In this document: piece by piece, positions 16,873-25,740 of the stretch
Position numbering within the stretch: the stretch's first letter is position 1
Layout of the letters: each line of letters opens with the position of its first letter
Assembly (NCBI GenBank): GCA_044463125.1
Contig: JBIQMS010000021.1
Location: 1-64,000 of the forward strand
DNA: 64,000 nucleotides
Reading direction: 5' to 3'
Source of the DNA: CAYMZZ01 sp044463125
GTDB taxonomy: Bacteria; Bacteroidota; Bacteroidia; Chitinophagales; Chitinophagaceae
Position numbers and translations under genes: made by a program
Notes under the pieces: generated by a model
What the model was told of the DNA's origin: nothing
The model's database searches: none
Seen by the model: only the letters and a program-made list of their open reading frames with translations

Positions 16873-17105
16873 TGTTGAACTGTTGAATCGTTTAATCGTT
16901 TAATCGTTGAACAGTTGAATCGCTTAAAGTTTTCGGTTTTGAATTATAGGGTTAAAAAACTTTAACTCCAATTGAAGTTTCAATTTTTCCACCTGATATA
17001 TTTAGATTGAATATTCAACTCCTAAAATTCAACATCTCAACTAATCAACTAATCAACAATTAAACGATTAAACGATTCAACGATTAAACGATTAAACGAT
17101 TCAAC
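16873..17105. repeat. Inverted low-complexity arrays (TTGAATCGTTTAATCG family)
   Basis: The left block (16873-16926) is built of TTGAAC, TTGAATCG and TTTAATCG units. The right block (17014-17105) has the reverse-complement units (CGATTAAA, CGATTCAA, ATCAACTA). Between them lies about 90 bases of A/T-rich sequence. The left block begins six bases after a stop codon. The right block runs 22 bases into the SGNH hydrolase gene and supplies its last codons and TAA. Confidence 0.88.
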
Positions 17106-17770
17106 ACCTTCCACATTTCCTCCGCTACCAGCAAATTCCCCTTCTGATTCAAGTGCACCCGGTCTGTGGTTAGAATTCCGCGGTCTTTGTTTTCAGGATT
17201 GTTTTTTAGATTATAATCAAGGAATGCTTTGCGTAGGTCAACCAGTTCCAGTTTGTTTTTGGTTGCCAGTTCGCGTACCAGGTTGCTATACAGGTTCAGG
17301 TCACCATCCTGCTGGTTGCTGAAATCGGTACGTTCTCCAATCACGGCTGGTGATGCGAGTATGATCCGGATATTCTTTTCTTTCATGCGGTCGATCAAAG
17401 CCTGGTAGAACTGTACGAATTTATCGGCATCGGTGCCGGTTCCCGCACCCGATTTATGCCACACATCGTTGACGCCAATATAGATCACCACGATATCCGG
17501 ATTATGCGTCATTACATCCCGCTCCAGTCGCAGGTAAAGATCATACACTTTATTGCCCCCTATCCCCTTACCAATAAATTCAAACTGATCTGCCAGTCCC
17601 TGCTTGCGGCAGATACTGTCAATTTTTGTGATATATCCGCCCGGATTCACGCCCATTTGGGTGATGCTATCGCCAAAGAAGATAACTTTTTTAGGCTTTG
17701 CTGTAAACGACATAGTCAGTAAAGTGGTAAAAAGAAAAGAGAAACAGAGTACTCGCATAATGGGCTGCAT
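17084..17770 (-). CDS. Secreted SGNH/GDSL hydrolase
   Basis: 228 residues. A short signal peptide (MRVLCFSFLFTTLLTMSFTA, if the second ATG at 17758 is used) is followed by the SGNH blocks: I FFGDSITQMG (nucleophile Ser), II GIGGNK, III YIGVNDVW, and V TTDRVHLN (catalytic Asp and His). The members are esterases or acetylhydrolases, often acting on polysaccharides. The last residues (LNRLIV) and stop codon are encoded by the flanking repeat array, so the natural C-terminus may have been altered. It is preceded by a PLP-enzyme gene 11 bases upstream, probably one operon. Confidence 0.88.
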   Translation of the reverse strand: MQPIMRVLCFSFLFTTLLTMSFTAKPKKVIFFGDSITQMGVNPGGYITKIDSICRKQGLADQFEFIGKGIGGNKVYDLYLRLERDVMTHNPDIVVIYIGVNDVWHKSGAGTGTDADKFVQFYQALIDRMKEKNIRIILASPAVIGERTDFSNQQDGDLNLYSNLVRELATKNKLELVDLRKAFLDYNLKNNPENKDRGILTTDRVHLNQKGNLLVAEEMWKVLNRLIV

Positions 17771-17781
17771 TTATGGACTGA

Positions 17782-19092
17782 TTATTTTTTAGATTGTTGT
17801 TTCACAAATCCCCGGATACCTTCCACCAGTACATCCAGTTGATTCAGGGTGGTATAAACGTTCGGCGTTATGCGCACGCCATGAATGTTTTCCCACTCAA
17901 TAGCTACCGTGTGTAGTTTATGTTTGCTGAAAAGAAAACTGTCGAGCTCACCCGGTTTGGCGCCTTCTATACCAATATTACCGATGGCGCATCCCCAACG
18001 AGGGTGAAGGGAAGTGTTTAATTTGATACCGGGCAAATCTTTCACTTTTTCCATCCAGTAATTCTTCAGATAGTGCAGCCTTTTTTCTTTTCGTTCAATG
18101 CCTATCATCTCATGAAATTCAACGGCTTTGCCGATGGCCTGTTCAATGAAGAATGGCCGGGTACCCAGGTTTTCAAACTTGCGGATATCGGGCTTGAGCG
18201 GATCATCGCTGGTCGCGAAAAGCGGATAAACCCTGCTGATCTTTTCCTTCTTTACATACAGCATGCCACTGCCAATGGGCGCATAAAGCCATTTGTGCAA
18301 GCTGCTGGCAAAATAATCGCATTCCAGCTCTGGAATAGTGAATTGAAAATGCGCGAAACTATGCGCGCCATCCACTATTACTTCAATATTCCGCTTATGC
18401 GCTTCCCGGGCTATCTTTTGTACCGGAAGTATCTGGCCATTCCAGTTGATGATATGGGTAATATGCACCAATTTGGTTTGCGGAGTAAATGCCGATACAT
18501 ATTGTTGCACCAAATAATCCTCGTCTTCGCTGGGCAGTTCAAGATTGATCCATTTCATTCGGATGCCATCCCTTTTTTCGCGCTGCTTGTAAGCATTGAT
18601 CATATTGGGATAATCCTGCCGGGCCGCTACCACTTCGTTGCCCGCTTTCAGTGGCAGTCCAAAAATGATGGTCTCCAATCCTTCGGATGAATTGCGATTG
18701 ATGGCTATTTCTTCTGCATCGCATCCCGCAAGCCGGGCCAGGTTGCGACGCAAAGGCTCACGGCCCAGATCCAGCACGCGCCACATATAATAACTGGGTG
18801 CTTCGTTGCTGAAGTCGTAGTAGCGCTTCATGGCTTCGGCTACGGTGCGGGGTGCAGGTGAAACACCACCATTGTTCAGGTTGATGATTCCCGGCGACAC
18901 TGTAAAAGCCTGCTGAATGGCATACCAGAAATCCTCCTCCCCTGCCAGGCTGGCCGCATCCAAACCCTCGGCCCCTTCCAGCGCACGGTTCAGTTCGCGG
19001 GCCCAGGCGGGTTGCGCCAATGAAGAAAAAAGTGCAAGCGAAGAAAACATACCGGCTTTTCTCAAAAAGCCACGGCGGTTTTGTTGTTTCAT
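17782..19092 (-). CDS. Tat-exported class V aminotransferase-fold PLP enzyme
   Basis: 436 residues. A twin-arginine signal (NRRGFLRKAGMF, residues 5-16) precedes a class V aminotransferase fold of the isopenicillin-N-epimerase/cysteine-desulfurase type. The PLP lysine lies in SSLHKWLYAP, preceded by the PLP-binding aspartate in VDGAHSFAH. A Tat signal fits an enzyme exported with its cofactor bound. The substrate is unknown. It sits between an S10 peptidase gene and an SGNH hydrolase gene on the same strand with gaps of 6 and 11 bases, so the three probably form an export operon. Confidence 0.85.
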   Translation of the reverse strand: MKQQNRRGFLRKAGMFSSLALFSSLAQPAWARELNRALEGAEGLDAASLAGEEDFWYAIQQAFTVSPGIINLNNGGVSPAPRTVAEAMKRYYDFSNEAPSYYMWRVLDLGREPLRRNLARLAGCDAEEIAINRNSSEGLETIIFGLPLKAGNEVVAARQDYPNMINAYKQREKRDGIRMKWINLELPSEDEDYLVQQYVSAFTPQTKLVHITHIINWNGQILPVQKIAREAHKRNIEVIVDGAHSFAHFQFTIPELECDYFASSLHKWLYAPIGSGMLYVKKEKISRVYPLFATSDDPLKPDIRKFENLGTRPFFIEQAIGKAVEFHEMIGIERKEKRLHYLKNYWMEKVKDLPGIKLNTSLHPRWGCAIGNIGIEGAKPGELDSFLFSKHKLHTVAIEWENIHGVRITPNVYTTLNQLDVLVEGIRGFVKQQSKK

Positions 19093-19098
19093 ACAACA

Positions 19099-20589
19099 TT
19101 ATTTAGGCAGTGCATCTTCCATAAACTGCCGGTAATCGTTTTTCAACTGTACCAGTGAGGGCTTATGGATATACATCATATGCCCCGACTCATAATATGT
19201 GAACCGAATATTCGAGCGGAGATTCGCCGGCAGGAACATGTGCTTCACCACATAATCCGTAGCGTAGTACGGGGTAGCCATATCGTAATAGCCGTTGCAA
19301 ATCCACACTTTCAGAAAGGGATTCTGCACCATCGCACCGCGCAGGGTTTCTGCTACGTTCAGGTAGCGGTCCTGGCTATTGGTCCAGGGGCGCACCCGGC
19401 CGGTAAGAATTTCGTAAGGCAAATCGCTCGAGAATTTCAACTCGCGACGCAGGTAATCGTTGATGGCGGCGGTGTAGGGACCATAAATGGCGCGCTCATA
19501 GCTGGGATCATAGTCATAACTGTCGCCGGCATGGTCATAGTCCTGGCCGGTTATCCGCGAATCAAGCCGCCCCACAGTCAGTTTATCCTTGCGCAGTAAC
19601 TCCTTATTGTAGCGTCCCACATTGAAGCGAAGATTGGCCTGATCAATATAGTCGGGGTCAAGTCCGGTATATTGTTGCAGCTTATTGATGATCGTCTTTC
19701 TTTCCTCCGCCGGCAATTGGTCCCCTTTCATGAGGGCCTGTTGATAGGGGCCTGATGCAAATGCTTCCACTTCTTTGAGCAGGTTTTTCAGATTATTGTA
19801 GCGCGGATCCAGTTTCTTGTGGTACCAGGATGTGGCCGCAAAGGTCGGGAGAAGCAGGGCATGTGGAAGATCATTACCCCTGTCGGCGCGCACGGTGCCA
19901 AAATCAAGGATGGCCGAAATCAGAATGATCCCATTTACATAGAGCCCATGGCGGCTTTGCAGGTAGCCCGATAAGCCTGCCGCGCGGGTGGTGCCATAGC
20001 TTTCACCGGCAATAAACTTGGGCGATGACCATCGTCCATAGCGCGAAATATAAAGCCGGATAAAGTCGCCCACGAAACGGAGGTCGTTATCGTAGCCGGT
20101 AAACTCCCCCTGCTGGGTTCGTCCCGCCGGCCGGGTATAACCTGTCATCATGGGGTCAATAAAAACCAGGTCAGCCTTGTCGAGCCAGGTATGCGGATTG
20201 TCCACGTATTCGTAAGGCGGAGGAAGGCTATTGCCCTCTTCTGTCATTTTTACCAGCTTGGGGCCCAGGGCGCCCATGTGGAGCCAAACGGATGAGGAGC
20301 CCGGCCCGCCATTGAATGAGAAAAGGATAGGCCTTTTCGCGGGATCGGGTTCTCCGTTCTTGGTGTAAGCAATAAAAAACAGGTTGGCCTTCAGGGTATC
20401 GCGCTCATCTCGCATATCCATATAACCCGTGGTGGCCGTGTAAGAAATGGTCTCTTTGTCGGTTTTCACCTGCTGCTGGGTTATGGAAAGACCTTGCGTT
20501 TTCCAACCAGCAGGTTCCGGGGCTTTCTGGGCCTTAACTATGGTAGCCAACAGAAGACAAACGACCAGGGATCTCAATGACATAAGCAT
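19099..20589 (-). CDS. Secreted serine carboxypeptidase (peptidase S10)
   Basis: 496 residues. Signal peptide (SLRSLVVCLLLATIVKAQ), then an alpha/beta-hydrolase S10 domain. Visible parts are the oxyanion/substrate motif FNGGPGSSSVWLHMGALGP, the nucleophile in GESYGTTR, the aspartate region CNGYYDMATP and the catalytic histidine in YESGHMMYIH. It removes C-terminal residues from peptides in the periplasm or outside the cell. Two possible ATGs (20589 and 20583) differ by two codons. It is the first gene of the S10-PLP-SGNH series. Confidence 0.92.
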   Translation of the reverse strand: MLMSLRSLVVCLLLATIVKAQKAPEPAGWKTQGLSITQQQVKTDKETISYTATTGYMDMRDERDTLKANLFFIAYTKNGEPDPAKRPILFSFNGGPGSSSVWLHMGALGPKLVKMTEEGNSLPPPYEYVDNPHTWLDKADLVFIDPMMTGYTRPAGRTQQGEFTGYDNDLRFVGDFIRLYISRYGRWSSPKFIAGESYGTTRAAGLSGYLQSRHGLYVNGIILISAILDFGTVRADRGNDLPHALLLPTFAATSWYHKKLDPRYNNLKNLLKEVEAFASGPYQQALMKGDQLPAEERKTIINKLQQYTGLDPDYIDQANLRFNVGRYNKELLRKDKLTVGRLDSRITGQDYDHAGDSYDYDPSYERAIYGPYTAAINDYLRRELKFSSDLPYEILTGRVRPWTNSQDRYLNVAETLRGAMVQNPFLKVWICNGYYDMATPYYATDYVVKHMFLPANLRSNIRFTYYESGHMMYIHKPSLVQLKNDYRQFMEDALPK

Positions 20590-20706
20590 ACAATTAGTGA
20601 TGGAATGGCTTGAAAGTTAGGCCTTCCCGCCATAATGCGAAAATTTTTTCCCGCCCCTCAAGGGATTGGAAGCCAGGCGAAGAAGGCTGAAATTTTTTTA
20701 AAAGCA

Positions 20707-20738
20707 TTTGGGCGAAAAGCGGGCAAACCCTATTTTTG
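20707..20738 (+). promoter_or_regulatory. Promoter of tRNA-Gln
   Basis: TTTG (20707-20710), a 20-base spacer, then TATTTTTG (20731-20738): a full match to TTTG-N17-23-TAnnTTTG. The start site would be near 20745, about 26 bases before the tRNA. Confidence 0.75.
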
Positions 20739-20770
20739 CACTCCCAAATCGAAAAGAGGCGGGACAGGAT

Positions 20771-20841
20771 TGACCCATGGTGTAACGGTAGCACTACAGA
20801 TTTTGGTTCTGTCTGTTAAGGTTCGAATCCTTATGGGTCAA
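20771..20841 (+). tRNA. tRNA-Gln (anticodon TTG)
   Basis: Acceptor TGACCCA/TGGGTCA, anticodon stem ACAGA/TCTGT with loop TTTTGGT (anticodon TTG), T-loop TTCGAAT. The CCA is not encoded. It stands alone with its own promoter and terminator. Confidence 0.96.
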
Positions 20842-20844
20842 CAA

Positions 20845-20886
20845 AATAAACCCGAACGACTGCGTCGTTCGGGTTTATTGTTTTTT
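20845..20886 (+). terminator. Rho-independent terminator of tRNA-Gln
   Basis: A 16-bp perfect stem (AATAAACCCGAACGAC and its complement) with loop TGC, then G and six T. It starts three bases after the tRNA. Confidence 0.93.
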
Positions 20887-20950
20887 GCCAGAAGGATACG
20901 GGTTCAATGGTTAATGAGTCCGGTTTTCAATGTACTATCACTTTCGTTAT

Positions 20951-22309
20951 TTATTGTTTGACAAATGCTGATTGATAACGTTGGTCTCCCGACTCGATGC
21001 TGACCAGGTAGGTCCCGGCCACAAGCGCCGGTAGCTGGAACCATTGCGATGCATAGGGCAATTGCTTCCTCACTACCACCTGCCCCTTCATATCAACAAT
21101 GCTAATGGTCATTTTTTGCAAGCCTAAACTTCCGGCCTTTATATAAATAGCATGACCGACATCGAAGGTTGGAAACAGCTTTTCGATAAATTCTTGAGAA
21201 ATATCCGGACGAATGGTTATTATGTTGGAATAAGAAAATGCACCATCAAAGTCAACCTGCTTCAAACGGTAATAAATTAATCCTTTGTCTGAAGCGGCCT
21301 GATCGGTCCACTGGTAATTGCTGGGCATTTGTGAATTACCTCCGGCATGCAGCGAATTTTGAATACCTACGAAGGTAAAATCATTTTCGGTACTGTACTT
21401 TCTTTCAATATAAAAATGTCGGTTATTATATTCAGTCATGGTGACCCAATCAAGCTGAACAAGATCGTTATGCCAGCGGCCGGAAAGTTTTAGGCCGGTC
21501 ACCGGAAGGGCATTACCCACCGAGCTGAGCGTCCATCTTGAAAATCCCGGAACCCCTGTTTTCTCCACATAGTTGGCGGCCATATCCCTATTCGTGTACC
21601 CTTCGTTAGTCCAGTTGCTGTTGTCCGTACTCTTCCAGAGTACCAGGGTGTTTTCCGCCAGGCCATTCAGTTCAGCATCCAGGTATTCGAATCGAAGAGT
21701 AGCGTCCAGAGAAGTGTTGTTGCTGGGAACAATATCATAATAGCGGAATATAGAGTTACCGGTGCCTGACCCATTGGTTTGCGACTGATGTCCACGGCGT
21801 ATGGTGGTTGATCCCAAATTTTGAGAGGATGTAATCGATATGCCCAGGCTACCAGGGTCGGCTGCGTTGGGAGCATTTAGAAGGACTGTCTTGAAAATCT
21901 GTCCATTTCCCGACGAAACAATCCTGCTGCTTTCGCTTTCTCCCTTCAAATGTCCATCCAATATCAGCTCTACATTTGCATTTCCAAGATCCAGCAGACC
22001 AGAAGTAAAAACCAGACTACTGGATACCGAAATATCTCTGGTAAGTGTAATTTTCCGCGGATTTTGCTTATCTACCTCCATGGCGTAAAAAACAAGCTTT
22101 TGGCTGCCTGTGATTGAATTATCCGCCTTACCGGTAAATTTGAATAAGCCGTTATTCATCTCCAGGCCAGCGTCGCTATGAAAGTCGATATCGCTGAGTA
22201 CTGTATAAACATTTCCGCTTACCTTCCATTCGGTATTTTGATTGAGAGTAAGCTGGCCCAGTGCAGGCTGAACGGCGATGCAAAAAACAGTCAGTAGCGT
22301 TAATTTCAT
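20951..22309 (-). CDS. Secreted protein with T9SS sorting domain
   Basis: 452 residues. Signal peptide (residues 1-18, ending ALG), then a beta-rich region (20-260) without a recognised domain, a linker containing VTGLKLSGRWHNDLVQLDW that is typical before T9SS tails, and a C-terminal type A sorting domain (about 375-452, with SIVDMKGQVVVRKQL and AGTYLVSIESG). It is expected to be exported by T9SS and processed by PorU. It is the last gene of a four-gene run of secreted proteins downstream of a two-component system. Confidence 0.85.
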   Translation of the reverse strand: MKLTLLTVFCIAVQPALGQLTLNQNTEWKVSGNVYTVLSDIDFHSDAGLEMNNGLFKFTGKADNSITGSQKLVFYAMEVDKQNPRKITLTRDISVSSSLVFTSGLLDLGNANVELILDGHLKGESESSRIVSSGNGQIFKTVLLNAPNAADPGSLGISITSSQNLGSTTIRRGHQSQTNGSGTGNSIFRYYDIVPSNNTSLDATLRFEYLDAELNGLAENTLVLWKSTDNSNWTNEGYTNRDMAANYVEKTGVPGFSRWTLSSVGNALPVTGLKLSGRWHNDLVQLDWVTMTEYNNRHFYIERKYSTENDFTFVGIQNSLHAGGNSQMPSNYQWTDQAASDKGLIYYRLKQVDFDGAFSYSNIITIRPDISQEFIEKLFPTFDVGHAIYIKAGSLGLQKMTISIVDMKGQVVVRKQLPYASQWFQLPALVAGTYLVSIESGDQRYQSAFVKQ

Positions 22310-22338
22310 ATGCTTGAATTAAGATCTGCGTGATCCTT

Positions 22339-23277
22339 TTAATTTTTGAAGATCACAAATTTAAATTCCCCTTCCACAGCACCCGAGTCCTTATGCCAAA
22401 GCTGAACCACATAATAGCCACTATTGGCCTTGAAGGAGCCAAACGATGCCACGTTTGGAACACTGGGAGTTACCAGTATTACACTTCTATCGAATGAATA
22501 GGCCTGTAACCCTTCTACAGTTATCCTGTATTCGGTAGCACCCGTTCCGTAATGCTTTGAAACCTGGAAATTGCCTGTGCCATTTGTAATAGTTCCATCC
22601 AACGCTACAGTTCCGTAGCTGTACGCCGCCAGGTGATAATCGCCGGTTTCGGGTCGGGTAAGTTTACTGGTTGAGCTCAAACTGATCCCAGTATTATCTA
22701 CCGTTACTTTGGTTAATCCCCCACTGGTTAACCTGACAGCTCCGGTTTCGTTCTCAGAATTCGTTCCGATTCGTAGGTCATTGGAGGAAAGTTGCAGAAA
22801 AGCCTTATTCAAACCACTTGTTAAAAATTGAAATTTGCCGGTTGCGCCATTCACAAAAATGTCGCCACCATCCAACTTCATATCGCCGTTGAGCAATCGA
22901 AAATTTCCATTGGCCACATGAAGTCTTTCCGATAGCGCCGCCGTACCTATACCCACGCTATCGGTAAAGTTGATTAGCCATTTGCGACCTATCGTTTTTG
23001 TCCAGGCATAATTATTCAGAAAATACCGCCATTGCCCCTCGCGGTATTGAAACAATCGTTGATTCCCATTTTCAAAAACGAGTAGTCCATTCGCCGGATC
23101 AGGGATGGCAAAAATTTGTGACTGCGACATACGCGGCAGCAAGAATCCCCTGTTGGTACTTTTCAATTCCAGAATGGCTGAGGGCGATGGCAAGGATCCA
23201 TCTTCAGAGATGGCGATTCCCTGTTGGGCCATACAATAATATGGGAGCAACACCAGTAGCAGTATGAACTTTTTCAT
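22339..23277 (-). CDS. Secreted fibre-like protein, paralogue 1
   Basis: 312 residues from the ATG at 23277, which puts the signal peptide (KKFILLLVLLPYYCMAQ) at the N-terminus. Next comes a head module seen in Bacteroidota surface fibres (SAILELKSTNRGFLLPRMSQ, then GLLVFENGNQRLFQYREGQW) and VGIGTAALSERLHV, like the trimeric tail-fibre proteins that often end in an endosialidase chaperone. That chaperone is absent here. The C-terminus (KFVIFKN) has no T9SS sorting pattern. It is a tandem duplicate of the next gene, 27 bases away. Confidence 0.75.
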   Translation of the reverse strand: MKKFILLLVLLPYYCMAQQGIAISEDGSLPSPSAILELKSTNRGFLLPRMSQSQIFAIPDPANGLLVFENGNQRLFQYREGQWRYFLNNYAWTKTIGRKWLINFTDSVGIGTAALSERLHVANGNFRLLNGDMKLDGGDIFVNGATGKFQFLTSGLNKAFLQLSSNDLRIGTNSENETGAVRLTSGGLTKVTVDNTGISLSSTSKLTRPETGDYHLAAYSYGTVALDGTITNGTGNFQVSKHYGTGATEYRITVEGLQAYSFDRSVILVTPSVPNVASFGSFKANSGYYVVQLWHKDSGAVEGEFKFVIFKN

Positions 23278-23304
23278 GTTCAGTTGTTTCAACATATTAT
23301 TTTA

Positions 23305-24252
23305 TTAGGGGTTAAACACAATGAAGCTGAATGCCGCATCCTGTTTTAAAGTTGTTCCAATATTTCGAAACTCTACATAAACACCACCGCCGGGGTTTGT
23401 GTTGTAATCGGTTTGTACCCTGACGTTGGAATTCATGGGCGTAACAATGGCAATGGCCTGGCTGGTCATACCCGGATAACGAATATAATAAGTGCCTCCG
23501 CTTTCGAGCCTTTCTATTGAAACATTCGGAGTGGCATGAATAACGGACCCATCTTCCCTTACCTGTCCATAGCAAACAGGAATCAGATTGTTGTCACCAG
23601 TATTGGTTCGCACAATTTTACCATTGCCTGTCAACTCCAATCCCTCCTCATTGATGGTGACCTGGTTGGTCCCATGCGTCCGTATGATCAAGCCGCCTTC
23701 CGTATTGGTAAGATTGGTGCCGATGCGCAGATTATTACCGGACAATTGCACAAAGCCCTTGGTTTCACCGGCCGACTGAAACTGGATGATGCCATCCGAT
23801 TTGTTGAGTAAAACATCCCCATTGTCGATCTTTATATCTCCGTTTGAAATTTTAAAGTTCCCATTCCCAACGTGCAGCCTTTCGGTGGGTGCGGCGGTAC
23901 CAATACCAACGCTATCAATGCCATTGTACACCCAATTGCGGGTGGGAGATGCGGCCCAATAACTATTATCGATCAGAAAACGCCATACGCCATCCTGATA
24001 CTGAAATAATTTCTGGGCATCCGTATCAAACACCAGTAAACCAGCTTCGGGGTTGCTAATGGCTATACGTTGGGATTGCGTCATTCTCGGCAACAGAAAT
24101 CCCTTGTTGGTACTTTGTACATCCAGCAGGGCGCTGGCGGCAGGGGCGCTTCCATCGGTATTGATGGCTACACCCGGTTGCTGAGCCAATGCGGGTTGAA
24201 TAAATACAGAAGCTGCAAAAGACAGGAAGATGACTAAATTCAGTTTTCTCAT
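23305..24252 (-). CDS. Secreted fibre-like protein, paralogue 2
   Basis: 315 residues. Signal peptide ending ALAQ, then the same modules as its neighbour: SALLDVQSTNKGFLLPRMTQ, GLLVFDTDAQKLFQY, VGIGTAAPTERLHV, and repeats of the form NGNFKISNGDIKIDNGD. The two proteins align over their whole length but are clearly diverged, most in the last 110 residues. This looks like an old tandem duplication with the tip region changing fastest. Function is unknown; a trimeric surface fibre is likely. Confidence 0.75.
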   Translation of the reverse strand: MRKLNLVIFLSFAASVFIQPALAQQPGVAINTDGSAPAASALLDVQSTNKGFLLPRMTQSQRIAISNPEAGLLVFDTDAQKLFQYQDGVWRFLIDNSYWAASPTRNWVYNGIDSVGIGTAAPTERLHVGNGNFKISNGDIKIDNGDVLLNKSDGIIQFQSAGETKGFVQLSGNNLRIGTNLTNTEGGLIIRTHGTNQVTINEEGLELTGNGKIVRTNTGDNNLIPVCYGQVREDGSVIHATPNVSIERLESGGTYYIRYPGMTSQAIAIVTPMNSNVRVQTDYNTNPGGGVYVEFRNIGTTLKQDAAFSFIVFNP

Positions 24253-24304
24253 AAATTAATCGGTTAATGATGGTCAATCTGGTTAAGGCCTTTACCAGTA
24301 TCCG

Positions 24305-24853
24305 TTATGGCATAAAAAACCATAATTGTTTTCTGGGCTGGAATCTAACATTGCTGTGCCTGGGATTGGGAGGAGAAACATTTCCCGCCCGGGTAATCAG
24401 ATAATACCCCCTCTTGTACTTTGATTCCAGGTAAAAATTCTGGCCGTCACCTTTGGTTCTAATAAAAACAGATTTCTCGTTAGGAACATCATCCAGATCA
24501 TAACTGTACTCATCATTGGATGCATAAGGGTCGTCTTCAAAGCTGATGTATTTACCGGCATTGTTTTTCAGGTGCCAGTTATTATCGCCGGTAGTAATGA
24601 GCTGCCATATATCCCGGGGTCTAACAAGAAATCCTCTTGATTCTGCGGTGGCGGAATAGTCCGTAATGTTGAACGTGCCGCTAACGCCAGACCTTAAAGC
24701 AAGTGTATCTTCATCACCTATCCCATTAATGCCTATGGTACAAATAAAACCGATGGTCCTTAAATCCGAACTTTCTTCATCGGTACTGTTTTGCTTTTCA
24801 CAAGCAGATAGCAGCATCCAAACTGCCAGTGTGAGCACAAGATTTTGTTTCAT
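24305..24853 (-). CDS. Lipoprotein of unknown function
   Basis: 182 residues from the ATG at 24853. A lipoprotein signal (MKQNLVLTLAVWMLLSACEK) has its lipobox cysteine at position 18. The mature part has no motif I recognise; it is rich in D, E, S and N and includes a WQLITTGDNNWHLKNNAGKY segment reminiscent of ricin-like or fascin-like beta-trefoil repeats (ISFEDDP, FIRTKGDGQNFYLESKYKRG). It is the first gene of the secreted cluster, 177 bases downstream of the response regulator. Confidence 0.7.
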   Translation of the reverse strand: MKQNLVLTLAVWMLLSACEKQNSTDEESSDLRTIGFICTIGINGIGDEDTLALRSGVSGTFNITDYSATAESRGFLVRPRDIWQLITTGDNNWHLKNNAGKYISFEDDPYASNDEYSYDLDDVPNEKSVFIRTKGDGQNFYLESKYKRGYYLITRAGNVSPPNPRHSNVRFQPRKQLWFFMP

Positions 24854-25030
24854 ATATATTCCCGTTTTCTGATTTGGTAGTTTGTTTACGAAAATCAAAA
24901 CTACCTGTTCAACCAAGGCGGGTCAATAGCGAAAATGGGTGATGGCGTTCAGCACAAAGACCCGCATAGCACGGGCATGCTTTGGGGTGAAAGCAAGTAG
25001 TACATAGAGGGAAAAGCGGGAAAAAGGAAG

Positions 25031-25666
25031 CTAAACGATCCTGTCCTTAATGGCTTTTGACACGGCCTCGGTTCCGGAGTTTACATGTAGTTTGGCGTAG
25101 ATATTCCGAATATGCGATTTCACGGTATCGATGGCAATATTCGATGCCGCGGCAATCATTTTATAACTTTTACCGGCCACCAGCATTTGCAATATTTCCT
25201 TTTCCCGGGCCGTGAGTTGATAATCCACGGGAACTGTGGGTTGCATTTTTTCCCGAAATAATTCAAGCATACGCCGGGCAATACCCGGAGTCATAGGCGA
25301 ACCGCCGCTCTCCACTTCTTTCAAGGCCTCAATATAACCAGTAGGTGAGGTAGATTTCAGAATATATCCTGAAGCCCCGGCACAAATTGCATTGAATATA
25401 TAATCGTCATCGAAAAATGCGGTTTGTATGAGTACGTGTAAGCCAGGAAAGTGAAGTTTGATCAAGCGTGTGGCATCTATACCGCTCAAACCTGGCATCT
25501 CAATATCCATCAGCACTATATCGCAGGGATTTTCGTTCAACACCTCAATTAAATCATTACAATTGGCATAGGCGCCACTACAGGAAAACCCTTCTACCGA
25601 TTCAAGCAATACCTGCAATGTTTTGCGCAGGTGACTATTGTCCTCAAAAATGCTGATCCGCGGCAT
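25031..25666 (-). CDS. NarL/LuxR-type response regulator
   Basis: 211 residues. The receiver domain (1-120) has phosphoacceptor D54 (VLMDIEMPGLSG), acidic residues E8 and D9, and the conserved lysine in ILKSTSPTG. The C-terminal LuxR helix-turn-helix is LTAREKEILQMLVAGKSYKM and TVKSHIRNIYAKL. It pairs with the histidine kinase just upstream on the same strand (74 bases). Likely targets are the secreted-protein genes that follow it and possibly the divergent LamG gene. Confidence 0.93.
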   Translation of the reverse strand: MPRISIFEDNSHLRKTLQVLLESVEGFSCSGAYANCNDLIEVLNENPCDIVLMDIEMPGLSGIDATRLIKLHFPGLHVLIQTAFFDDDYIFNAICAGASGYILKSTSPTGYIEALKEVESGGSPMTPGIARRMLELFREKMQPTVPVDYQLTAREKEILQMLVAGKSYKMIAAASNIAIDTVKSHIRNIYAKLHVNSGTEAVSKAIKDRIV

Positions 25667-25740
25667 CCGTTAATTTTTTACAAATTTGATAGAGTTCTGG
25701 CCAAACCCCAATAGCGAATAAGGGCGAGTTGAAGTGTTCA

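Noticed and set aside
24876..24905. Hairpin GGTAGTTT/AAACTACC before the lipoprotein gene
   Set aside because: The stem is 8 bp with a 14-base loop and no other sign of function; chance is likely.
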